From the NCBI GenBank assembly GCA_030544215.1, contig JARZZO010000003.1, positions 50,822,045-50,886,044 of the forward strand: a stretch of DNA of 64,000 nucleotides. The letters are read 5' to 3'. Every line of letters starts with the position of its first letter. Within the stretch, counting starts at the first letter, position 1. The translations under genes and the position numbers were made by a program. The notes below the pieces were generated by a model. The model saw only the letters and a list, made by a program, of their open reading frames with translations. It searched no databases and was not told the origin of the DNA. Of this stretch, positions 34,175-44,193 are shown in pieces. Source of the stretch: Zantedeschia hybrid cultivar. Lineage: Eukaryota; Streptophyta; Magnoliopsida; Alismatales; Araceae.

Positions 34175-34980
34175 GAAGGCAGTCTTCACATCCATTGGCT
34201 AGATCTCGTAATCGAAGTGTGTAGCTATGGCAAGTAAAACTCTGATGGACTTTATTATGGAAACTAGTAAGAAAGTCTCGTCATAGTCAATTCCTTACCT
34301 TTGACGATATCCCTTTGCTATTAACCTTGCCTTATAAGTGTCGATTCGTCCATCAGTACCGATCTTTCTCTTAAAGATCCACTTGCATCCAATGGCTACA
34401 ATACTCTCGGGCAAGTCCTCCAAGTTCCAAACTTGGTTGGTGTACATGGAATGGATTTCAGAGTTCATGACTTCTTGCCATTTCCCAACTTCTGGGCCTT
34501 CTATGGCCTCTTGGTAGGTTTTAGGATCATCATCCTCATTATTGTCTACCTTAGACTCTCCTTCAGCGATATGTCCCATATATCGTTCGGGTAGCCTAAG
34601 TACTCTACTAGATCTACGAGGCTCATCTGTGTGTACCTGAATAGATTCAAGAACTGATATCTCATCTGATGATATTGCAGTTGTTTGGGGATATGGAACC
34701 TCTTCCAGTACTATTTTACTCTCATTGTCCTCCTGGAGAAGGTATTCTTCTTCCTGGAAGACAGCTTTCCTGGCGATAAATACCTTCTGTTCACTAGGAT
34801 GGCAAAAATAGTATCCAAAGGTTTCCTTTGGATATCTCACAAATCTGCATTTATCAATTCTTGATTCCAACTTGTCTGGATCATACCTCTTTACATGAGC
34901 AAGATAACCCCAGACTTTAACATGTTTAAATTCTGATTTTCTGCCTTTCCATATCTCATATGGAGTTGAGGTCACAGACT
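34175..34980 (-). pseudogene. Copia F pol fragment: integrase C-terminus to reverse transcriptase start
   Basis: The minus strand reads STPYEIWKGRKSEFKHVKVWGYLAHVKRY, the GKxxxxGYYFCHP linker region, then MNSEIHSMYTNQVWNLEDLPESIVAIGCKWIFKRK, the start of copia reverse transcriptase, nearly colinear with element E. The right end joins directly to the LTR at 34981; the left end is cut by element B. Confidence 0.82.
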
Positions 34981-36532
34981 TGCTGGGTTCTCAGGTTTCT
35001 CGGGATCGCAAACACAACAAAAAATATAATATTTAATTATGGGATCCCAGTCCATTTCGATAAAACTAAAATGGATAATTGGATTATCATTTCTTACTAT
35101 GCGTGGAGTCGAATCTGCGACCAATCGGATCTGTCGGTGTGACACCGCTAGCCATGCAAACGCCAGCCGCTAGCGAAGTCCACGCGATCCTCCTCGCGGT
35201 GGATTTCCTCTTGTTCTTTGTTCCTCATAGCCCATGAGCGATTCGCCATTCGCCGCAACGACTGTCGCAACGCGCGATCGAATTCTGGTCGAACGGGAGT
35301 TGGAGAAGACGGCGTAGCAGACCCACAATAAAGGGCCGACCTGGGGCGCCAGAGAGAGAGAGGGAGAGAGGAGGGGGCGGCAAGGGTTGAGCAGCAGCTT
35401 GGCCTACTCAGTTCGGTCGCTACATTTTATATTAACCGTGCGATTTTTCATAAAAACCCCCGATTTAATATATAACCCACATTTTAATCCATCGCCTTGA
35501 GAATCATTTGTGTGTGACCCTCTAGGCCCAATTACCAGTTCAGTTAATGGCCCATTAAGCACAGTGACTCCTCGCTGACTCAATTAATTAACTCAAATTA
35601 ATTGATTAATCAACCGAATAAATGTCACACATTAAATTTGGTTGGGCCTCCGATCACGTTGGGTGCCAAGCAACACCGCGTGAACCTGGAAGGTATTGGG
35701 GTTAAGCAACCCACTATTGGAACCTTTCTGCCAACAGTTACCGCGTGGATATAATCCTTCATTCGTACAATACTCTCGAGTCAACTCAGGGTATAGTGTA
35801 CTGTCAAACCCTAACCAATCGACTCACTTGGATCGGATGTTGTCGTATAATATCGGAAAACTCCTTTCCCAATATTATCGTCCGCTCTGGCCACGGACTT
35901 CTGCACATCCTTCCTACAGCATTCTCTCTCTAAATACCGAGAGCAAATGATTACTTATTGACACTCAATTGCCTTCGACGGTTTTCCGTTGTACCCGATA
36001 CTTGGCTGTTTAGACTCCTGTGAATAGAGATCAATAAACCAAGGTCAAAGCACAAAAGTCCACCGACAAGGTGTCCTTAGTCTCAGGTCCGAGGACCATC
36101 TACGCAATTGCAACAATAGAATCAAGCTAGTTGACAGTGAGGTACTATACCATCTAGCGATTCAGTCGGATCAGTTCAGTGAACTCATTCTCTAATGAGC
36201 ACCTACAGATTTGCCTTAGTATCTCCACACAAGTGACTATGAGATCAGTCAGTCTTTTCGTATGAGCAAGAGTAATCTATAATAATCTAATTGGATATCC
36301 GATGTCCTTTTCGGATATCCTCCGACTAGGAATTGTTAAGAATATGTGTGTTTAAGTGATCGGTCTCATTAGTATGATCTCATCATTATCTGATCATTGT
36401 CGCATATATTCACGGACTTCATTATGAGATGATAACAACATGAATTTATACATAATGAAATAATTCCATTTTATTAATAAATGAACGAGATTTACATTGT
36501 TAGATTGGCTTGTAGGCCACTTAAGACTAATA
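34981..36532 (-). repeat. 5' LTR of copia F
   Basis: Starts TGCTGGGTTCTC and ends GACTAATA; homologous to 40502-42055. It joins pol directly with no primer site or gag, so the 5' interior is deleted. Outer flank CAGGG matches the left side of F. Confidence 0.82.
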
Positions 36533-36537
36533 CAGGG

Positions 36538-36961
36538 TGCCTCCTAACTGGACGGCCCACACAGTAAATGGGCCAGCAAAACTGGGCCCTCTCACTAGCC
36601 CCCCTGCTCCGAAGGGCGGTGTGCGGCCTTCAGAGCAATCGTGATCCAAGTGGGCCGACGCATTTAATACGGACATGAACGCATCTCTCTCCTTCGTATG
36701 AGGGTAAGAGGTTATGATTCAAAACGGACACGTGTCGCGCTCATGGGGGGAGGGGCCGCCAATTCAGCAGTCGCACCCGCTCGAGGCGAACGTCTTTTCG
36801 TCTACTGCGGGAGGTGAAGAGCTCGTCGAACGAATGCTTTCAGCGGGTGCCTAGAGAGATAAAATCCCCCTCACGACCATGAGTGGAAGGCCACTTTAGA
36901 CAGAGCCCTCCGCCCGAACTCTCCTAAACTTCTTCTCCTTCCTCCAACCCTTCCGAGCCAT
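36538..36961. other. Non-coding remnant upstream of the PF04195-like fragment
   Basis: Continuous with 21070-21278 before F inserted. GC-rich, no gene seen. Confidence 0.4.
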
Positions 36962-37695
36962 CTAGGGGTGTTCACGGTTTAGTTTGGTTCCGTTTAAGGA
37001 AAAAAAAAACCAAACCAAACCGACTTAATCTACAAACCAAACCGAAAATATTCGGTTTACTTCTGTTTGGATCGATTTGAACCAACTTAGGTACAAAATT
37101 TTCTTTACATTTAATTTGAACTCATTTATTTAATTTTCATTGATTTTAATATAACAAAAAAACGCATATTCAGCCACCGGCCCAGTTGAAGACAACCCAG
37201 TTGAATGCTAGAAAGTAAACTTGGGTGTTTCTTTATAGACTCTATGTAGAACGAGTGAAACAAAAGCGTCCGGTATCGGACTAACTTTCCTCGGATGTTA
37301 GCTTTTGGCACGTAGATGGTAGGGAGCCTAGTGCCACACTATACAAATAGTTTAATCCTGTACCGGTAGCATGAAGCATTCTTACGGCTTTATAGGTTCG
37401 AACGTACTATTGTCATCACGTTTACTGTCAGGCCCAGTTGGCGTTGCTTTAAAGGGTTATGCTGGGAGCAGTGTCACGTGCACTGGGAGCATGACGTGTA
37501 CTGTCCTGGTCTAGTTAGGTGAGTATATTATATAAATATAATATTATTTTAGGTTTTCCGATATGGTTTGGTTTTCACGGGTTGAAGAGGTTAGAAAATC
37601 GAACCGAACCGAACATGTTTTCAACCCGAACCAAACCGAAAATTCGGTTTGATTCGGTTCGATTTTTCGAGTTGAACCAAATAATGAACACCCCT
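36962..37695. mobile_element. hAT-type MITE, copy 2
   Basis: CTAGGGGTGTTCAC...TGAACACCCCT with 8-bp duplication CGAGCCAT (36954-36961, 37696-37703). Facing GGTTTGGTTCGG-type subterminal repeats and interior similarity to the MITE at 19693. No transposase. Confidence 0.88.
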
Positions 37696-37730
37696 CGAGC
37701 CATTTATTCTTCCATTCCTTGCATCCCGAT

Positions 37731-38110
37731 GGCTCGCTGTAGAAGACAAGTGTCCAAGGACATGTCTTACGCTCGGGAGGTGGAGGTGGATCAGCAGGCA
37801 ATGCAGCCTTCGACGTGCTCTGAGGATCACTAGGCGGAAATTCGGGCGAAATTCCACATCCCAGAGGAATACTACCTCAGCATTCCCCAACCTGAAGAGC
37901 GCATCTATAGTAGGTGGGGTTGATCGTTCATGGCTTACGAGGCCATGTTTGATGTAGGGTTCCGCTTGCTGGTCCCCGCATGCGTGGAGAGGGTCCTCAA
38001 CTACTTATAGTTGGCGCTGGGACAAATCATACCCAACTCTTGGAGCCTAATCATAGGGCTCCTCGTCCGAGTAAGGGAGTGCTTTTCACAATGAATATGG
38101 TCACTTTATG
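37731..38110 (+). pseudogene. PF04195-like (gypsy-type putative transposase/gag) fragment
   Basis: Plus-strand reading begins MARCRRQVSKDMSYAREVEV. After a stop it continues FHIPEEYYLSIPQPEERIY, MAYEAMFDVGFRLLVPACVERVLNYL and LALGQIIPNSWSLIIGLLVRVRECF. The pattern matches the N-terminal domain of plant proteins labelled as putative gypsy-type transposase. At least four in-frame stops. It is cut by a solo LTR at 38111. The MITE lies just upstream of the start. Confidence 0.65.
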
Positions 38111-40460
38111 TGTAAGGATCGTGACCTTCGGATCCGGTTTTCGGGATCGGACTTTGTAGTTCTAACCTTAGTGAGGGCGGAGGTTCTGAGTTAATTCGCG
38201 TCAGGACATCGAGACGCGTTTTAAACGGTGTCCACCATCGCAAACGCATTTTAAGTTCTGCCACGTGGGTGCCACGTGGGCTGGTTTCGGGCCGCGAGGG
38301 TACGGCCCTGTCTTGTCAACCTGAACGGCGTCCACGTGTGTCGACGCCTTTCAGGCTGCGACTCTGGGTTTGTCAGAGTACGGCCCTGACATATCGTCTG
38401 AACGGCGTCTGCCTTGAAAGACGCGTTTCAGAGTCTTGTCAGAGCAGCTGTCACATCAACTGAATGGCGTCCGCGGATGTCGACGCGTTTTAGCCAGTCT
38501 CTGGTTAACCCCGCGAGCCCTCCTTCTTTCCCTCATTTTCTCCTCTCTTCCTCTCTTTCCCCTTCCGGCGAACTCGGCGGCGATCCCTCCTCCTCCCTCT
38601 TTTCCTCCCACCGTTTCATCTCTCCCTCCACTCCATCCTCTACCTAGCTCCTACCACTACCACCTCCACTTCCACTGCGGCGTTCTACTCTCCGGACGGC
38701 GGCCGACGTCACGGAGGAGCAAGGACGACCACGGCGGTACCGGCGGCGGCGTAGGGTGAGTCGGGTGGACGGCTTGAAGCTCGGAGGCGTTCAAGTATCC
38801 GGTAGGGTGACGGTTCCCCTTAGCATCGCATTTTAGACCATGTTTACCCCGTTTAAGCTTGTTTGGATCTTTGGTTTTGGGGGGTAGAATGAGCATGTTT
38901 AGGAGTTCTTTTGATAACATGGGGGATTTCCATGAATGTGTTGTCTATGGATAGTATTATTCCTCTTTTCCCTCCGTTTTTGGGTGAATTTTGGGGTTAT
39001 TTGGGGTTGGAATGGGAGCCCTCGGGCTCAGGCGACTCTGGTTCCTGGGGCTGAAACACGTCGTGCATGGACGACGCCTTTTTGAAGGGCGTCGAGCCAT
39101 CACGACGCCTTTTAGACAGGAATCGCCTGACAGAGAGTATGCCAGTTCGGGGATTTTGGGACTAAAAGACGTCATGGGTGAACGACGCGTTTTCAAATGG
39201 CGTCGGTTAACCATGACGCCTTTTAAAGGCAGAAATTCCCTGAGTAAGGGCCTTGGAATTTCCGGATTTCTGTGTTAAATGGCGTCTGAGGATGTCGACG
39301 CCTTTTAAAAGGCGACCACTGGTGTCGACGCCTTTTAGGGCCGGATTCTGAAGACTGTTTTACATGAACCTGTACATGGAGCTTGAATGGCGTCGACCTT
39401 GGGAGACGCGATTCAAGACAGAACCTCACAAATTCATGCCAGTAAAATATGTTCATACTGTTAGACGGATAATTATTACATGTTTTAGTGTACCCGGTAG
39501 AGGTAGATTCTTCATGACCGGACGATGCTACATGTGTGTTATACGATCGCGGACTTTTCACGTGACCGGATCGTACTTGTTGGGTTTTGTGTTACTGTAG
39601 ACCTGGAGTGACATTGTAGCGCTTTATCACCCTGTGCTAGTGGGGGCGTGAGCACAGCGCCGATGGGGGCGTGGGCGGGGTGACGCCTAGTGAGAGAGGG
39701 TCACCTGGTGAACCCCGGGGTCAGCTAGTACCGGTGTCGGAGTGGTACATTCGGAGAGTCACTCATGCTGAGGGAAGGAGTAGCCACCTGAGCCGGTTGG
39801 GCCAGAGTAGCTAGAGTGCTATCCGAGGGGTTACTGTTTGGTCTCAGTGGGTCGGTGTTTTTCCCACCTTCGTTTGTGTAGTTGGCGTGTTCTATCGAGA
39901 CGTTGGTCGTGGGTTCCCTAGTAGACTGGTTTAATATATGCATGTTTATTATATTACGATTGCATGTGATTTCACGTTAAGAATTAGGAATTGTACCTCT
40001 TGTGCTTATCACTTTACCGTTAGCTGTACCTTGCACTTGTGGGTGTGTGCGTGGGCAGTGGGGATTGAAGGATCCCTACTGAGTCTTGTCTTTGAGACTC
40101 ACCCCTCCTGCGGTTTTCAGGTGAGGACTCTCAGCAGACCTAGCGAGGAGAGTGCGGCCATGAGTTGAGCACCGTCAGCAGTTGTTCCGGGGTATGCCCC
40201 GACGTAGTTGTGATTTTATTTCTGGCCTGTACGTTTAATTATTTCCTTTCTGTTGGAGTATGTAATTATTTGATGTATCGAGTCGCATTGTAATAATTTT
40301 TAATTCCTGCACTTTTACTTCTGTTCAATGTGATGTGAATGTTTAGCTTAGTTTATTATTTATCTCCCAGACTTGATTAGATCCTGGTTTGGTCCCAAAT
40401 TAATGATCCGGTACCCATTTAGTAATCGGATCTCCGATTATAGGGTGGCGGGTCGTTACA
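38111..40460 (+). mobile_element. Solo LTR, family C (C-double-prime)
   Basis: TGTAAGGATCG...GGGTCGTTACA. Flanks TTATG (38106-38110) and CTATG (40461-40465) match at 4 of 5 bases. Twelve dyads at about 38198-39420. It contains a CT-rich stretch near 38520-38640, a likely promoter-proximal or transcribed leader part. Confidence 0.85.
38198..39420. repeat. 10-bp-core dyad array in solo LTR C-double-prime
   Basis: Units such as GGCGTC-CACGTGTGTC-GACGCC, GGCGTC-TGCCTTGAAA-GACGCG and GGCGTC-GACCTTGGGA-GACGCG, all with 10-base cores. Cores correspond position by position to those of the other C LTRs. Confidence 0.85.
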
Positions 40461-40501
40461 CTATGTCTAAATGTTATGATCTCATAAGGGAAATTGAAGA
40501 C

Positions 40502-42055
40502 TGTTGGGATTTCTCGGGTTTCTCCGGATCGCTCACGCAACGGAAAATAAAATAAAACAGCGATCCGTTTTCCCGTTTTGAAAAATCTAAAACACGATAA
40601 TCGGATTATCTGTTCTCACCGTGTGCAGATTCAAATCCGCAACCGTTCGGTTCCGTTGGTGCAACAGCGCAAGCCGCGAAAGCGCCCGACCTCTAGCGAA
40701 GTCCACGCGATCCTCCTCGCGACAGATATCCTCACGTTCCTCGTTCTTCGCAGCCCACGAAACCTCCGCCATTCGCCGCAACGATCGCCGCAACGTGTGC
40801 ACGATTTCCCGTCGAACGGGATTTGGAGAAGCGGCGGAGCAGATCTGGATCTGTCTGGACGCCAGAGAGAGAGAGAAACAGAGGAGGGGCGGCTAGGGTT
40901 AGCAGCAGCTTGGCCTGCTCAGCCCGTTCGCTATGTTTTATACTAACCGCGCGGTTTTTCACAAAAACCCCCGATTTATATAAAACCCACTTATTTATCC
41001 ATCGCCTTGAGAATCATTTGCGTATGACCCTCTAGGCCCAAGTACCAGTCTAGTTAATGACCCAACAAGCCCAGTGACTCCTCACTGGCTTTATTAATCA
41101 ATTAATAACCCTTTATTAATTAATTAATCAATCGAATTGATGTTGCACATCGAATTCGACCGGGCCTCCGATCACGTTGGGTGCCAAGCAACACCGCATG
41201 AACCCGAAAGGTATTTGGGGTTAAGTAACCCACTCTTGGAACCTTTCCGCCGACAGTTACCCCGTAGATATAATCCTTCATTCGTACAATGCTCTCGAGT
41301 CAACTCAGGGTATGGCGAGCTGTCAAACCCTAACCGGTCGACTCACTTGGATTGGATGCCGCTGATAAATATCGGAAAACTCCTTTCCCGATATTATCGT
41401 CCGCCCTAAACAGGGACTTTCGCACATCCTTCCTAGAGCATTCTCTCTCTAAGTACCGAGAGCGAATGATTCCTTATTGACACACAATTCCCATCGACGG
41501 TATTCCGCTGTACCCAATCCTTGGCGTATTAGAATCCCGTGGCTAGAGATTCGTAAACCAAGGTCAAAGCACAGAAGTCCACCGACAAGGTGTCCTTGGT
41601 GTCTCAGGTCCGAAGACCATCCACACAACTGCGACAATAGAATCAAGCTGGTTGACAGTGAGGTACAATACCATCCAGCGATTCAGTCGGATCAGTTCAG
41701 TGAACTCATTCTCCAATGAGCACCTACAGATTCGTCTTAGTGTCTCCACACAAGGAACTTGTGAGACCAGTCACCCTCATCATATGAGTAGGAGTAATTT
41801 GTACTAGTCTAACCAGATATCCGATGTCCTTCTTGGATATCCTCCGACTAGGAACGATTAAGAATATGTGTGTTTAAGTGATCAGTCTCATTAGTATGAT
41901 CTCATCATAATCTGATCACTATAGCACATATCCACGGACTTCATTATGAAACGATAATTAATGCGATTTACACATAATGAATATTATGCCATTTTATTAA
42001 TAAATGAACGAGATTTACATAGTCAGATTGGCTTGTAGGTCACCTAAAACTAACA
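40502..42055 (-). repeat. 3' LTR of copia E
   Basis: TGTTGGGATT...AACTAACA, followed at 42056 by ATCTCCCATTTGG, the reverse of a polypurine tract. Homologous to the LTRs of F and, more distantly, D. Confidence 0.88.
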
Positions 42056-42069
42056 ATCTCCCATTTGGA

Positions 42070-43590
42070 CTAAAGCCAATCACCTTTATACAATAAGCCT
42101 ATAGACTCTAGGTGACGCTCAAACACAATTTGAGCCAACGGCTTCGTCAGTGGATCTGCTACATTGTCGACGGATGGAACTCTTTCCACTACTACATCTC
42201 CTCTGGATATGATCTCTCTGATAAGGTGAAAGCGCCTCAGAATATGCTTCGATTTCTGATGAGACCGCGGCTCTTTCGCTTGCGCAATCGCTCTATTGTT
42301 GTCGCACAACAGTGGAACAGGCTCAGAGATGCTGGGAACGACGCTGAGGTCGGTGATGAATTTCTTCAACCACACTGCTTCCTTGGCGGCTTCAGCTGCA
42401 GCGATGTACTCAGCTTCAGTCGTCGAATCTTCAATGGTTACTTGCTTGGAACTCTTCCAGTACACTGCACCTCCGTTCAAAGTAAACACGAATCCAAATG
42501 TTGACTTGCTATCATCTGGATCCGATTGGAAACTCGAGTCAGTATAGCCTCGCAGTTTCAAGTCACCTCCTCCATAGACAAGAAACATATCCTTAGTTCT
42601 TCTCAAGTACTTAAGGATGCATTTCACTGCCTTCCAGTGCTCTTCGCCTGGATCAGTCTGAAATCTGCTCGTAACACTTAGAGCAAATGCAACATCAGGC
42701 CGTGTACATAGCATAGCATACATGATAGATCCTATGGCAGAGGCATAGGGTATTCTATCCATGAATGCCCTCTCATCAGGAGTCTTAGGAGACTGCTCCT
42801 TTGAGAGATTAATTCCATGTCTCATCGGTATGAGACCTCTCTTGGAATTTTCCATGCCAAACCTTTTGACTATGGTATCTATGTACAAGGATTGGGTCAT
42901 TCCAAGCATCCTCTTTGATCTATCTCTATAGATCTGTATTCCCAATATGTAGGATGCTTCTCCCAAATCCTTTATGGAGAAGTTTTTCGACAGCCAGATC
43001 TTTACTGATGACATCATTCCTACATCATTCCCAATGAGTAGTATGTCATCTACGTAAAGAACTAAAAAAGTGACTGCACTCCCACTGGTCTTCTTGTACA
43101 TACAAGACTCATCTTCATTCTTAATGAAGTCATAAGACTTGACAGCCTCGTCAAATCTTATGTTCCAGTTACAGGAAGCCTGCTTCAGTCCATAAATAGA
43201 CCTCTGAAGCTTGCACACTTTATCTGGAGATTCTTTGGATGTGAAACCTTCTGGTTGTATCATATACACCTCTTCCTCAAGGTTACCATTGAGGAAGGCA
43301 GTCTTCACATCCATTTGCCAGATTTCATAATCAAAATGTGCAGCAATGGCGAGTAGAACTCTGATCGACTTTCTCATGGCAACTGGTGAGAAAGTCCCGT
43401 CATAGTCAATTCCTTGCCTTTGACAATATCCCTTTGCCACCAACCTTGCCTTATAAGTGTCGATCCGTCCATCAGCACCGATCTTTCTCTTAAAGATCCA
43501 CTTGCAACCGATGGGTATAATCCCCTCGGGCAAGTCCTCCAAGTTCCAAACTTGGTTGGTGTACATGGACTGGATTTCTGAGTTCATGGC
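42070..43590 (-). pseudogene. Copia E pol, C-terminal half: reverse transcriptase and RNase H
   Basis: About 505 residues open from MNSEIQSMYTNQVWNLEDL. RT motifs KARLVAKGYCQRQGIDY, QMDVKTAFLNGNLEEEVYM, SIYGLKQASCNWN and catalytic LYVDDILLIGND; RNase H with GYTDSSF, FTLNGGAVYWKSSKQ, STTEAEYIAAAEAAKEAVWL and DNNRAIAQAKEP; end LYKGDWL. Copies element RNA into DNA in the cytoplasmic particle. No stop within this half. It is cut off from integrase by element C at codons EAM/NSEI. Confidence 0.9.
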
Positions 43591-43633
43591 GGTAAGGACT
43601 GAGGTTTCGGGTTAAGTTTTCGGGTCGGTTTCG
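43591..43633 (+). repeat. First 43 bases of the 5' LTR of C
   Basis: GGTAAGGACTGAGG... equals the start of the 3' LTR at 57667 except that the first T is G. Breaks at TTCG (43630-43633), shared with D; about 55 bases of C LTR between here and 51775 are lost. Confidence 0.85.
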
Positions 43634-44193
43634 AAGGTCTTCCGCTGGACCCGATCCTTGACTATTAGAGATCCCGTGGATAGGGATTCGTAGGTCAAGG
43701 TCAAAGTCCAGAAGTCCACCGACAAGGTGTCTTTGGTGTCTCAAGTCCAAGGATCAATCACGCTACTGTGACGATGAATCAAGCCGATTGACAGTCAGGT
43801 AAATTACCATTCGGCGATTCATGTCGAATCAGTTCAGTGAACTCATTCCTCAATGAGCACCTACAGGTTTACCATTGTGTCTCCACACTAGTAACTAACG
43901 AGATCAGTCACCCTCATCATATAAGCTGGAATAACCTGTACTAGTCTAACCGGATGTTTGATGTCCTTCTCAAACATCCTACGACTAGGAACAATTGAGA
44001 ATACGTGTTTATAAGTCATCAGTCTCATTATTATGATCTCATCATAATCTGATGACTATTGCACATATTCATGGACTTCATTATGCGCAAATATAAATAT
44101 GCCAATCTACATAATGAATTTAATGCCATTTATTAGTGAACCAGATTGAAATAGGTGCCTTATGATTGGCTTAGAGGACACCTATATCCATCA
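43630..44193 (-). repeat. 3' LTR of D, truncated
   Basis: Matches 51212-51774 with about four differences by eye. The first ~1020 bases of the LTR are missing. ATCTCCCACTTGG follows (reverse of the polypurine tract). Confidence 0.88.

Larger units (their letters stand above)
21279..36532 (-). mobile_element. Element F: Ty1/copia, mostly deleted, hosting B and a solo C LTR
   Basis: Left LTR remnant starts TGTTGGGTTCTC at 21279; right LTR ends at 36532. CAGGG occurs immediately outside both ends (21274-21278 and 36533-36537), so both belong to one insertion. Between them are a C-family solo LTR, element B, and an integrase-to-RT fragment of F (34175-34980). The middle and right part of F's 3' LTR, much of its pol, and B's 3' end have been lost in deletions. 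Confidence 0.8.
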
